Positions 35,876 to 46,615 of a stretch of DNA of 64,000 nucleotides are shown here, piece by piece; position 1 is the first letter of the stretch, and every line of letters begins with the position of its first letter. The stretch is taken from NCBI GenBank assembly GCA_020284085.1, contig JACEVL010000018.1, positions 2,220,001 to 2,284,000 of the forward strand, written 5' to 3'. Both the position numbers and the translations under genes were made by a program. This DNA is from Aporrectodea caliginosa (lineage: Eukaryota > Annelida > Clitellata > Crassiclitellata > Lumbricidae). The notes below the pieces were generated by a model. That model was not told the DNA's origin. It saw nothing but the letters and a program-made list of their open reading frames with translations, and made no database searches.

Positions 35876-37615
35876 TAGGGTGGTCCTTAGCAACATGGGA
35901 AAAGATTTTTTAAATATTTTACTGGCTCCCACCCTCTCATCTGATACTCCTCCAGTAGAAACTTATTGCTGCCAAAAATGGTTGTGATTGGTGCACATTT
36001 AGGGTATGCTCAATCCACTTCTCTATGATGCTATACAAAACTATGACTATGCGAAATTGCCAATGGTTAAAATGTTTCTATCCCAATAAGTACATGGGGT
36101 TCAAGGCTGAAGAATATACTATATACTCAGATGTTAAGTGCATTCTATTCAATTTTTCATATCTTTGTCTTTTCTTTGCTGAAATAGCTAAATAATTGAT
36201 AATTAGAACCTTTTTGATAATGAATAACTAACTATTAACTACGGTACTCTATTGGAAATGCATTGCAACTTGTCAGATATTTTAACCATTATAAAATAAT
36301 AAATAAATAAATAGCGAGTTGATGTGACATCGTATATCAAGTTTATGCAGTCGTACAACAAACAAATTAATGAATATGTTAGACAAGGAGGGTGAGAAAC
36401 ACTCCCTGTCTCACACCAGATGCCACTGAAAAGCAGTATAAAAAGCAGCTGCCCCAGCGCAGTTTAACCAGTTGTTTGCTATACCAGTTTTCTTAGATAG
36501 AGACTACAGGAGATGAGAAAGTGGACCAACTACCAGTCATTGTTCCAGGAGCTGGCATTGAAGCAACTCCTGTCTGTACCGAGGCTGTCTACCGGAACCG
36601 GTCAGGCAATGGCATATGCAATGGCATATGCAATGATTCAGGGCGTTAAGGATTGCATCGAAGGACTCTGTTTTGACACAACTTCCAGCAACACAGGACG
36701 AAAGAAAGGAGCTTGCGTTTTGGTAGAGAAGCTGCTGAAGAGAAAATTGCTCTACTTGGCATGCGAGCATCATACCCATAAAATTCTTTTGGAGGAAGCC
36801 TTCAGAACCACAGTGGCAAAATGTTGTTGTCACAGATTACAAGCCTGGCGTGGATGGTCAATTTCAGATCTTGCTTTTTCTATAAAATTTACCTTTTTGT
36901 CCTTAAAATAACTTTTGATCGTCTTACATTTGGTCTCCTTATTTCTTATCACAGGTAGCCCTTATCAAGACGAGAAATACAAGAAAGAATTAACCAATTT
37001 CAAAAATTATTGTCTGAGATCTGATAATTTTTCTTCGATTTTTTATAGATTTCGTTTCTTATGACCTTGAAATGACCTTGAATGACCTTGAATTTAGTAT
37101 CTATATTTTATCAGAATATAGCTCTCATTGAGACAAACAAATAGTATAAAGTTCATCCAAGTTGGACTCCTCGTTAATTTTTTTTGATAAAAAGAGTAAA
37201 TCGACAGTGGACCCAAGTATAAGTCCCAAGATAAAAGCATGGGCGCCTTCAGTTCTGGGAGTTTAAGTAGGGTATGTTCGGGGGCTTTGAGGGACCTCAG
37301 GATAACATTTTTAAATTCTGTAAAAAATATTTCTAGACAAAATATGAATAGAATAATGGGAAAAACTTGGGAACGGTTGGTTTCTGCAATTTTTCTGGAC
37401 ACCCCTACAGCACTCGTATGATTGATCATATAATATAGGAAGCCTTTTGTATGTGCGATTGCAGGAAATAAGCAAAAATTTCAAGTGGATTGAGCATACC
37501 CTAAACATTGACCAATATTAAAGAAATTTTATGCCAATTAGTTTCTACCAAGAGAGAACCTATTTGGAGGGTGGGACGGTGGAATTTTGACAGTTTAAAA
37601 ATAAGGACCACCCTA
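35876..37615. mobile_element. TA-flanked DNA transposon, GGGTGGTCC ends
   Basis: The element at 35878-37613 (1,736 bp) starts GGGTGGTCCTTAGCAACATG and ends AAAAATAAGGACCACCC between TA sites. Subterminal stretches ctcccaccctctc / gagggtgggac and gtttctaccaa / cagtagaaac are also inverted partners, and ttagggtatgctcaatccac (36000) mirrors gtggattgagcataccctaa (37485). Carries a transposase fragment. Confidence 0.88.
36513..36911 (+). pseudogene. transposase-like fragment (CFDTT-SNTGR family)
   Basis: The frame reads LLSVPRLSTGTGQAMAYA, GVKDCIEGLCFDTTSSNTGR, KKGACVLVEKLLKRKLLYLA and CEHHTHKILLEEAF. I recognise the block CFDTT.SNTGR..GAC.LLE..L...LL.LACRHH as conserved in large uncharacterised invertebrate proteins. 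The invariant Asp in CFDTT and the HH pair suggest an RNase-H-like transposase core, but this is inference. The last ~20 codons are unrelated and the rest of the gene is missing. Confidence 0.6.
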
Positions 37616-37699
37616 ACATATATATCTGATACTCAGCACAGGTTCAAAATCCTCACTTACAAGGACCATCTAAATGACACGCAGGTCTCATTGGGAGGT

Positions 37700-38385
37700 A
37701 GGATTTGGCCGTATTGAAATTGCTTGAAATTACGCAATTTGTAATTTGTAATTTAATTCAATTACACTTTTCTATGTATTTTGTAATTTGGAAATATTAT
37801 GTTTTATATCTCAAAGTAATTTGTAATTTAGTAACATTTTTCCGAGTAAAGAACGCCGTTGGAATTACATCTTGGAACTTAGCCATGTCTCAAGTCACGC
37901 AAAGATCATCCATTTTCCGGCACAACTTCCCCAAAATTACTCGAAAAAATGTAATTGAATTACAAATTACAACTTACTTAGAGACATAAAATATAGTTTC
38001 AAATTACCAAATACATGGGAAAATGCAATTGAAATACACATTACAAATAACTTTGAGACATAAAATATAGTTACAAATTACTTTGAGAAATTAAATATAA
38101 TTTAAAATTATAAAATACATAGGAAAATGTAATTGAATTACGCATTACAAATTACTTTAAGACATAAAATATAATTTGAAATTACAAAATACATAAGAAA
38201 ATGTAATTAAATTATGCACTACAAATTACTTTGAGACATAAACTATAATTTCAAATTACAAATTACTTTGAGACATAAAATATAATTTCAAATTATAAAA
38301 TACATAGTAAAATGTAATTAACTTAAAAATAAAAATTAACAGTTGCATAATTTCAAGTAATTTCAATTTCAATTACTGCCCATCA
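37700..38385. repeat. AT-rich fold-back of ~73-bp repeats
   Basis: Units of aaattactttgagacataaa, atataatttcaaattac and aaaatacataggaaaatgta repeat five or six times at 37960-38340. The left edge (attgcttgaaattacgcaat) and right edge (cataatttcaagtaatttca) are inverted, and the left part 37722-37850 carries the unit in reverse orientation. No coding content. Confidence 0.8.
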
Positions 38386-38689
38386 TTTCTTGCCACGTCT
38401 CCCAAACACTAAAACTGCTAATTTAGGTTGCCAAATAAGGTGTATTGCTCGTCAAATGATGCTTGAAATTACGAAAATGTTGGGGTCTTTTATGACCCCA
38501 ACAGTCTTACATTGATATCATGTAGGTGTCAATAGGCCACCTATTGCCGATAGGTTCTCTTTAAACCTGGAAATATATGTGACAAATTCCTAAAATAGTT
38601 TGAAAAAATATTGAATGTTAAAATTTTTATGACAACAATCATACGCATGGGGTCATAAAAGACCCCACCTGGTATGATTAGGGTTAAGT

Positions 38690-39425
38690 AAATTTATAAC
38701 CATAGTTGATAAAAACGGTCTAAACTTAAAACTGAATCATAAACGAAAAACGTAGTCTTTTCAACAACAGCAAAAACCGGAAAAACGGGACAAAGAAACT
38801 AGAAAATAATTTCACTCTGTTACATCTTGTACTGCATTTTGAAAGTAAAAACTGCATTTAAACAATTTAATTTTAGTCAGCAAACAACCCAATTAAGTAA
38901 CATTAATATACAACAATTATTTTATTTTTACATATTGTTTTTAAAAAGAAATTGAGAAATTAAAAATATTGAAATCTTTCCTAATTTAAATTGTAAGCAA
39001 AAGTCCACATAGGGCCTAGGCTAAGTCCATGCTGACTAACATAAACTAACATAATTATTAAAAACTAAACTTTGTGAGTATACATAGAGTGTAGACAAGC
39101 TTACTTTATTAAAACTTGTAGACCTACTTACAATTTTTACTTATATAAAACTTGATAAAAATTAAGGAGAAATATATGTCAGTTTATCAGTCAATCGGAG
39201 ATTACTGTATATAAAGACAACATTTCGCATATTTGGATAACTTAGAAATTCAAATAGCTTTTATACATTTTATTTCTGGTACTGTGCTATTTATTTATGA
39301 AATGATGGCATTAAAATTTAATGTTTTTTACTATTTAATAGTGACGTAATTACCTGAATCCTTGAAAGTACGGAGACAACATAAGGGACTTCAGACAAAA
39401 TGCAATTAAGACACAGTGTCATGAA
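38690..39425. other. no gene recognised
   Basis: AT-rich filler between the piggyBac-like right end and the tandem duplication that follows. No exon, TIR or RNA gene seen. Confidence 0.4.
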
Positions 39426-39436
39426 AAGGGACTAAA

Positions 39437-39935
39437 GTGCTATAATTAGGTGACTTGGTAGCGCGCGCTTGATATCGGTCGTTTCGTATCTATGGGTACA
39501 CCAGCAAAGTCATCGAAGTCATTTGTGTTCTGTGTGCTCTTGTAATCTCACGTTAATTAAGCAATGCCTCAAATTTAATCCAATCGCATAATAAGTTCTT
39601 GATACGATGGAAGTGTCTAAAAGAAGGAAGAAAAATATCAGCAGTCACAAACGACAGTGTACTTATAAAGGGAATAAGGTGCTAATTAGGTGACTTGGTA
39701 GCGCGCGCTTGATATCGGTTGTTTCGTACCAGCAATGTCATTGAAGCCATTTGAGGCAAGGAACCATCTTCAAGGGCTTTTGTGTTCTGTGTGCACTTGT
39801 AATCTCACGTTAATTAAGCAATGCCTCAGAGTTAGTCCATTCGCATAATTAGTTGCGTGAAGGTCTTGATGCGATGGAAGTGTATAAAAGGAGGAAGACA
39901 AATATCAGCAGTCATTTACGCCAATCATCTTCGAT
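39437..39935. repeat. tandem duplication (~235 bp) with TATA-like motif
   Basis: 39440-39650 and 39672-39925 share aggtgacttggtagcgcgcg, tcttgta/acttgtaatctcacgttaat, gatgcgatggaagtgt-type and aaatatcagcagtca stretches. The second unit contains gtgtataaaaggagg, 46 bp before an ATG at 39936; the first has gtctaaaagaagg instead. Whether either unit is a promoter is unknown. Confidence 0.7.
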
Positions 39936-40074
39936 ATGACGGCGTCGTTAAATAAACGTTATAAACCATCAGCAGTCATTTGTCTTCCTCTTATAAACGA
40001 CACGAACTTCGGAGATGGAAGAGTCCAGACCAGAAGAAAATTTCCTCGGGACCTCTGGAAGCAATGCCCTCACG

Positions 40075-40195
40075 CCACTGGAAGAGTGGATCAGGTATTG
40101 TATTGTATCTATCAATTTATACAGTGCCTCTCTCAGTGCACACCGATCAGTGGCGCTCAAGTGGGAATGGTCCGCAGTGCAGTGCCATAGTGGTG
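40075..40195 (-). repeat. LINE 3'-end fragment
   Basis: gtattgtattgtatc followed by aatttatacagtgcctctct and gcacaccgatcagtggcgct resembles 46600-46630 and 52170-52210 (ctctcgcagtgcaacctaatcagaggcg; cgatacgatacgaaatag). These are 3' ends of L2-like elements with short tandem tails. Confidence 0.5.
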
Positions 40196-40849
40196 TCACT
40201 GAGTGAAAAGATTTATACGCAAAAGGGAAACAAGCTGACTTGAACAACTTTTGCACAAAAGTAGTCAAAGCAGCAAACACTAAGAATGAATTTAAAAAGC
40301 ATGATTAACTAATGAAAATGTGGTGTGCACTACTTATTGTCAGTTCTATATTCAATAAGTCAAAAATTATTCGCCTCATAGAGCCGTTAAGCAGGTGCAC
40401 TGAATTAGGCTAATGATCTGAAAGAGTGCATTCACTTTAGTGGAAAAGTGGTTCAAAGTGAACGTTTAAAAAAATGTACTTTTGAACTAGAGAGCTCACT
40501 TAGAGTCACTTGCCTTAAATATTTCTGGCTTTGGATTTTATTAAAATATACAGGGTGGGCCAAAAAAAGGAACCCCCTACGCATTTTTGCGAATATTTCC
40601 GCCAAAAGTAAGAATTTTAAAATCACGTTTCACAGACTTAAAGGTAATTCATATCTACGTATAGTGGCCAAATTTCAAAGAAATTTTTCGAACAGAACAA
40701 AAGTTATATCACTTTTAGTGAGTCCACCCACTGTTTTTTGAGAGTTCAAAAACGAAACGCATCAAAAGGCAACTAAAAACGATTTTACTAAGTCACTTCT
40801 CCAATAATTGTTATCAAACAAACTTGATTATTGTTTCACAACTTGTGTT

Positions 40850-41255
40850 CAATGTGTCCACCACCAGTATCCAAACATGTTCTGAGTATTTTGTCAAGTT
40901 TTGATGTCTTTGTTGATGGGCTCCAGAGGTTAATCTTCCCACATCAACTTCAATGCGACCTTCAATTCTCTTATCGTGTTTGGCTTTGGTCGCAGATTGT
41001 GGTATTTCTCCAGTGTAGCCCCCCTTACGTGTTTATCCATTTGTTCGAGTGCGGACAGATTTCGGCCTTCCGCTGCCTTTACGACGTTCCAGAGCCGATC
41101 CACTTTCATCAATGCAGCGGCATATTTTTTAACGTTAGGCCTACTCAGCTTCCACTGTTTATCAGGGCAAACGGCGATTAGTGCTTTAGCTCAAAGACCC
41201 TGCTCATGAAGTGTCTGCATACGAATTTTGTCTGTCATTGACACCTTGCCCATTT
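40850..41255 (-). pseudogene. mariner transposase, N- and C-terminal parts fused
   Basis: The minus strand starts MGKVSMTDKIRMQTLHEQGL at 41255, has a stop, continues with the HTH-like DKQWKLS..VKK and (other frame) ALERRKGSGRPKSVRT, then jumps to NTIRELKVALKLMWED. A frameshifted end reads LRTCLDTGGGHIEHK. The order fits a mariner N-terminal DNA-binding region directly joined to the C-terminus, with the DDD/E core deleted. A TAGGCCTA at 41143 adds two codons in the HTH region. Confidence 0.82.
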
Positions 41256-41574
41256 TGATATTTTAGAAACTATTTCATTTTCATTTTATCAATAAAAAAT
41301 TATTAATCTGAAAAATTCTTTATTTACCAAATTGATTGTCTTCTTGCTAAATGACGTCACAGAGACGTGCAGCTACGCTGGTACCCCGTTTCTTTTCTAA
41401 ATAATATGTATCTGGCAATATCAAGTTTGTTTGTTAACAATTATTTGAGAAGTGACTTAGTAAAATCGTTTTTTGTTGCTTTTTGTTGTCTTACGTTTTT
41501 GAACCATCAAAAAACAGTGGGTGGACTCACTAAAAGTGATATAACTTTTGTTCTGTTTGAAATATTTTGATGAA

Positions 41575-41708
41575 ATTTGGCCAATATGGGTAGATATGAA
41601 ATACCTTTAAGCATGTAAAACGTGATTTAAAAATTCTCACAATTTGGCCAATATGGGTAGATATGAAATACCTTTAAGCATGTAAAACGTGATTTAAAAA
41701 TTCTCACT
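41575..41708. repeat. 67-bp exact tandem duplication
   Basis: aatttggccaatatgggtag through ttaaaaattctcac is repeated head to tail at 41575-41641 and 41642-41708 with no visible differences, so it is recent. Confidence 0.9.
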
Positions 41709-41867
41709 TTTGGCAGAAATATTAGCAAAAATTCGTAGGGGGTTCCTTTTTTTTGGCCCACCCTGTATATTCATAAATTAAACGCATTAAAAATAATAAT
41801 TTATAGGCCTACCTGTGCAATTTCTTCCCCCGGAGGATGATTTCACACGATGGGAGATAGAAATGGT

Positions 41868-41914
41868 TTATCCCCCGGATACTCTATACCGGTATAGAGT
41901 ATCCGGGGGGATAT
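41868..41914. repeat. 47-bp palindrome of fold-back ends
   Basis: tatcccccggatactctata joined through ccgg to its complement, nearly perfect. It places two copies of the fold-back terminus (ccggtatagagtatcc) head to head just inside the right end. Confidence 0.9.
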
Positions 41915-41959
41915 ATTTATACATCCCCCCGGATAGTCTTAGGACGGATACTCTATTTC

Positions 41960-42310
41960 GTGATACCGGCCCTAAAATCTGGAATAGTATCCCCAACGAT
42001 ATACGGTACCTAACAAGTTTCACCTATTCAGACGTAGATTGCGTGCCTATTTGCTTGCCAATGGTATGTTCTAATAATATTTTGTGTGCTAGTTAACTAG
42101 TTAAGATTTGTTAAGAATTAAAAACCAGCAGAATTAACTAATTATTCGGTCTGCCACTGGAGTACAGCAATGATGTAAGGGTGACCCTACTAGTCGGGAC
42201 TTGTTCCCTTTAGGGTTCTCTACCCCCGTTGTTTTCCAACAATCATACTGTAATTATGATGCTTGTATAGTTTGTTTCTGTTGGAAACAATAAAATTAAT
42301 GGTCATGGTT
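41960..42310 (+). pseudogene. same LINE, ORF2 C-terminus and 3' UTR
   Basis: GPKIWNSIPNDIRYLTSFT is the conserved end of LINE ORF2. After a stop, the 3' UTR runs to tttctgttggaaacaataaa followed by attaatggtcatggttatgg. This completes the element begun at 26640. Confidence 0.85.
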
Positions 42311-42364
42311 ATGGTTAAGTGAAAGCCAATTTTGCGCCCCCTTGTGCTGCGCCGGGGAAGGCTG

Positions 42365-42520
42365 CCCACCTAAGGTTGCCACCCGTCCCGACTTTGTCGG
42401 GACCGTCTCGATTTCGAGGTACATGTCCCGACGGTCCCGTGTTCCGACGGTTACGTATCGATAGACGATAGGTTCGATAGTTCGAAGGTTCGATAGTCCG
42501 AAGGTTCGATAGTTTCATGG
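42365..42520. repeat. short internal repeats (ggttcgatagtt)
   Basis: gtcgggaccgtctcg / cccgacggtcccg and ggttcgatagttcgaaggtt repeats are packed in 150 bp, partly self-complementary. Probably the decayed end of another fold-back element. Confidence 0.5.
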
Positions 42521-42522
42521 TT

Positions 42523-43014
42523 AAACCGTATTTTACGTTGCTAAATTAATTGAAACTGTCACTTGAAAATGGAAGCTGGATTGATGAAAAAAATTATTTC
42601 GCTAAATGGAAGTGGGGTTGATGAAAACATTTCTGTGTATAAATAGAAGCTGCATTGATCGAAATAATTTTCCCAGTAAATAGAAGCTGGATGGATGAAA
42701 CTAAGTTTTCTACTCAATAGAAGTTGGATGGATGAAAATAATTGTTTCCGTAAGTAGGCCTACAATCTGGATCCATGAGAATATCTCTTTGCTTCAATAA
42801 AATTTCCATTGATGAAAAATATTTCTTTCGTTAAATAGAAGTTGTATTGATAAAAGTAATTTCTTCAAATCAAATGAAATTTGGATTGATGAACAAAATT
42901 TCTTGATAAAATGGAAGCTGGATTGATGATAGTTATCATGCACACTGCTTACTTACCAACGTCAAGTACGGCAATGAAGACATTATAATAATTTAGCAAC
43001 GTAAAATACGGTTT
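42523..43014. mobile_element. small fold-back with minisatellite core
   Basis: Inverted ends AAACCGTATTTTACGTTGCT (then aaatta) at 42523-42548 and its exact complement at 42989-43014 bound 492 bp. The core is about ten ~37-bp units of gaagctggattgatgaaaa type, shared with 29925-30120 and 53536-54045. No coding content. Target duplication not identified. Confidence 0.9.
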
Positions 43015-43036
43015 TGTCTGTTTTGTTTATTGTAGC

Positions 43037-43288
<252 letters not shown>

Positions 43289-43300
<12 letters not shown>

Positions 43301-43520
43301 TCTTATCTACTAACAGAACAGACAGCCAGAGGAGTGTTAAGAGAAGTGTGTCCTTCTCTTTGGTATAACATACCCTCTGACCTGCGTTCTTTCCCGCGAG
43401 ATTACTCTGGCTCTTTTTATAAACTATTTACGACTTTCCTTTTTGACCGGGCCTGGGGCGGAGGCGCCTCTGAGTGGTTATCTTGCAAAGGCGTTATATA
43501 AATTTCATTGTTTAGATAGA
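43289..43520 (+). pseudogene. LINE ORF2 C-terminus
   Basis: SLWYNIPSDLRSFPRDYSGS, then FYKLFTTFLFDRAW, fits the tail of L2/Rex1-type ORF2 (LWN.LP..LR...S..F...LKT.LF). It is followed by a short 3' UTR and a (gata)n tail at 43515-43530. Confidence 0.7.
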
Positions 43521-43874
43521 TAGATAGATATTTGTACCTAACACAGATCTTTAATAGCGACATTTAAACCCAAAATATTTCTCGGTTGCGAGATAATATT
43601 TAATTATTTATTGCTGGCTAGTAGTTACTACTTCCTTAATAGCCAAACTATTTGTTCATATTAGTAGTTTTTTTAAATTTTTCAGTTCAAATGTTCTTCT
43701 TCAACCAATTGCGTAAATAAACCACCATGTGAACACTGCTAGGTTCTAGTGAGCAACGTGTTTTGTTGATAATATAACAAGTTGTTAAGCGGTCTTCGAT
43801 TAATCGTTAAAAATTTATTTAATCATTAAAATTAATTAACGGTTAATCGATTAATTTATCGTTAATTTCCGCAG

Positions 43875-44257
43875 CCCTATTTAAAATATCAAATTTTAAA
43901 ATGTTCTGTTCCTTGAACATTTTGTAAAACTACATCATTACCACATGGCTTCACGATTCGTTAGTTGAATCCTTCTTGCTTGGTTTGTGTACCATTTGTA
44001 AACTATTTCTGCTAATTGTGTCTGGTCAGCAATATGTCTACCTTGAGGCTTATATCGTTCTTGGAAATTGAACGTATTTTCTAGTTTTTATATTAATTTC
44101 AGTAAATTATTGGTTTGCTAGTAGTGTCTGCAGTCAAACTCAAACACGACTCAAACTACATATTAGCTACGAGTGCTACCAGCACTGAAATAATAGATCA
44201 ATATCTTCAGATGACTGCTTAAAATGCTACCATTACAGTGAGGAAATTCAAAACGTT
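43875..44257. repeat. large duplication, partial inverted copy 3
   Basis: Reverse complement of 7560-7955 and 50690-51070, with the shared landmarks caagcaaaccag / tggtttgct, gagtcgtgtttgagtttgac and tgtaatggtagcattttaag. More diverged than copies 1 and 2 are from each other. Confidence 0.85.
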
Positions 44258-44775
44258 TTAAGTGGGAGGAAGACATCCCCATACCCACACCCCTCCTCCT
44301 GCTCGCCGCTCCGCGACTCGGCGATCGCCCTTCGGCCGATCGTTCTTAGTACCTCCCCCCGCATACCTTCGTCCTTGGGCCCCTTCTACGCGTGGTCTTC
44401 TGCTCATTGTGCGTATACATTTATAATCCTTGTCACAGGTGAACAACAAACAGCGCCCCGTTTGCACTAGTTTTCATCTTACACAATTTTTTTACAATCT
44501 TTCCAAATGGTCTATCAATTTTTAGTTTGCTAGTTTAAAATCTTTCCAAATAGTTAATCAATTTTCAGTTTGCACTATAAATTGCATGGCCTTTGTTGCT
44601 TTTCCGCTTCATAGTAATTTCTAAAATATTTAGATTTTAAATATCCATGAAACTTTATTTTTTAAATAAAGTCTTAGTTTTTCAATTACCTGAATCCGTT
44701 AGAATGGTCCGTTCGTTCGGCTGTAGCGAGACAGATCTTTGCAGAATTGCCAATGGTAAAATAACTTATATTTTT
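44258..44775. other. no gene recognised
   Basis: A GC-richer patch at 44270-44400 (cctcctcctgctcgccgctc) and then AT-rich DNA. There is a short tandem pair (aatctttccaaat...gttaatcaattttcagtttg) at 44495-44575. Polypyrimidine-like sequence precedes the acceptor at 44779. Confidence 0.4.
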
Positions 44776-44800
44776 ACAGGTACTACCATCGTCCGGTGCT

Positions 44801-45424
44801 ATGAATGTTTCGGATGATATAGTGATAGCCGTGATACTCATATTCATCGTTATCGTAATCGTCCTGCTAGTATGCGGCGACAACATTGGCCACTGTTTGG
44901 GGTTAACCCATTGCATGAACAATATCAAAGGTATGTATGTGTCGTGTTTTATTCCTTTTAATCTACATTTAAGCGTATATGACTGTATTTGTTCATTTGA
45001 ACAATACTGTGGAACAAAGTTTCGCTAATCATGATTGATCGTTCAATGTCAGCCGATGTGTGCGTATGTCATTGCTTCGAAACAGTGTGTAGCCTATATA
45101 TGCTGTTTTCTATGTATTTCTGCTTTAATATCGCCTCAACAGCATTTGTTGGACTAAATCTTCTGCAGGTCTAATATTAGGCTACTACTACTACTCTTAC
45201 TAGGCCTACTAAAACTAACACTGCTACCGCCACTACTGCTACCACTACTACTACTTCTACTACTACTACTAAAATTACTATCCGATGCTTCCGAAACCAA
45301 AGTGAAATTACGAGCAAGTCTTGTATTACCGGAGAGTATTGTTGATATTTTCACAATGTTTGATTCCTTTTAAATTCATTTAGCACGGATAAGAGGACAA
45401 CCATATGAGCAGATCCAAAGGTAA
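44801..45424 (+). CDS. putative single-pass membrane microprotein (two exons)
   Basis: Exon 1 44801-44930 (ATG, preceded by a good acceptor tttttacag at 44771-44779) ends AAAG before donor GTATGT. Exon 2 45384-45424 follows acceptor ttcatttag. The phase fits (43 codons + 1 nt) and the joined frame gives 56 residues ending in a TAA. Residues 7-25 are almost all Ile/Val/Leu (IVIAVILIFIVIVIVLLVC), one transmembrane helix, with a short acidic N-terminus and a basic C-terminal tail RIRGQPYEQIQR. A three-residue-typical YxxI motif (YEQI) lies in the tail. I do not recognise the family. The upstream exon, if any, is unknown: the bases before ATG are open in frame to the acceptor. The locus is free of TE signatures, which supports a host gene. 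Confidence 0.5.
45178..45280. repeat. imperfect (CTA)n/(CTG)n microsatellite in intron
   Basis: ctactactactactcttact and related triplets; contains TAGGCTAC at 45178 and TAGGCCTA at 45201. Confidence 0.85.
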
Positions 45425-45429
45425 CAACC

Positions 45430-46600
45430 TGTCGCTGTTCGCAGTAATCGAATGAATCAGGCGTGACAATGGTAAGTATTTAAAACAATGGATCGGATAA
45501 TATCGAACCATAATATTGTAACGAATTATTACTACAGTGCTAATTAAATGGCATCGTGAACATACCAGTTCTGTCGCCAGAATGTTAGAACTATTGTTGC
45601 CTTGTTTTGCTCTGTAATAATGATAAACGGTAGTTACTCATCATATTCAGACAATTCGTACGATTAATACTGGAAATAAAATTACGCAGAATTTCTAACG
45701 AGCAGCTTACACTTTTAGCGCCCTGAAGTACATTGAAAAAAGCTTACTATCTCCTACCAAAATCGCTTTGACACAGGATGCACGTAGTTTAAAATGATCA
45801 CTGCATTAGAGACTGTATACTGTGTCTACCTTAATTGTAAATTAATGTAAATTTAAAAGTCTTAGCGAAACAGAAAAGCCACGCCAGAGAGCCAATGCAG
45901 ATTGCAACGGCGCTATAGAATATAAAGTCGTCAAGAACAAGGTTGTGTGGTCGCTTTTGGTGTCAGTTCAGAATATGAAGGGTCGAACCGAGGAGATAGC
46001 CTGGTGCTACGGTGGAAATCGTTGGTGACGGTGGTCATCGGATGTTGCATTAGTGGAACCAGGATAGAATAGTTTGATGAGCACGGTGTTCTGCATCTGC
46101 TTTGTACTTTGCACTTCTTTGTTTCCTTCACTGGCAATTTTTTGCCCTATAGAGGAATGAGCAGATGGCACAATATAAGTATAAAAACAACTCGGTGTCA
46201 CAGGTATAAATTATTTAAAAACCGAAAGCAACATTATGGCAGAAATTCTGAAGTGGTAGAGTTGTAGCCTTGTGGAATGATTCGGATGATAGTACCGTCT
46301 CTTTGGACACTATCAGAGCTTATCAGAGGAAGGTAAGATAATTGGGTATGAAGCGTTCCCGGTTAACTGTCGGTAGTTTTAACACAGACTACAACTTAAA
46401 ATGTGATGTTATATTAATGTTCTTTTTGGTTTCTTAAATAATTTATACCTATGTGCTCTAGTCGCCTTGTCATGTGCTAATTCAAAGAACCTCTCCCGCT
46501 TCACTGACACCTTTCCAGTGATAATCTTGTAGGCTTCAGCCAGATCTTCTCTACTCTTCATTCTCTCTAATCGTATCGTATCTAGCAACTTCTAAAGCCC
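45430..46600. other. mostly unassigned; possible LINE debris
   Basis: No exon is certain. 45840-46180 reads in reverse with weak LINE 3' flavour, and 46440-46615 shares tcgtatcgtatc plus cagtgcaacctaatcag with other L2 3' ends. Low information. Confidence 0.35.
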
Positions 46601-46615
46601 CTCTCGCAGTGCAAC

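Larger units (their letters stand above)
31812..38687. mobile_element. piggyBac-like element, 6.9 kb, with nested insertions
   Basis: TTAA (31812-31815) precedes CCCTAATCATACCAG, and CTGGTATGATTAGGG precedes TTAA (38684-38687). Subterminal palindromic ggggtcataaatgacccc motifs occur near both ends (about 31858 and 38649) and again at 38485. No piggyBac transposase is visible. The body consists of TA/TG-rich repeats, three TA-flanked elements and AT-rich minisatellites. Confidence 0.8.
40549..41767. mobile_element. Tc1/mariner element with ~200-bp ends, internally deleted
   Basis: The element at 40551-41765 starts CAGGGTGGGCCAAAAAAAGG and ends with the complement, between TA sites. Inverted ends extend about 190 bp (through ctaaaagtgatataactttt). 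A 67-bp tandem duplication lies in the right end at 41575-41708. Coding material on the minus strand is an N-terminal/C-terminal fusion lacking the catalytic core. Confidence 0.92.
31627..41971. mobile_element. 10.3-kb fold-back insertion splitting the LINE
   Basis: The left edge gccggtgtcacgaaatagag (then tatcc) and the right edge (complement: gccggtatcacgaaatagag, then tatcc) form about 25 bp of inverted repeat. LINE codons continue across (...RRFSIK before, PKIWNSIPND after). Inside both ends tatcccc recurs: left at 31645-31790 about every 25-35 bp, right in a palindrome at 41868-41914. The interior contains a piggyBac-like element and a mariner. Exact target duplication not resolved. Confidence 0.7.
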
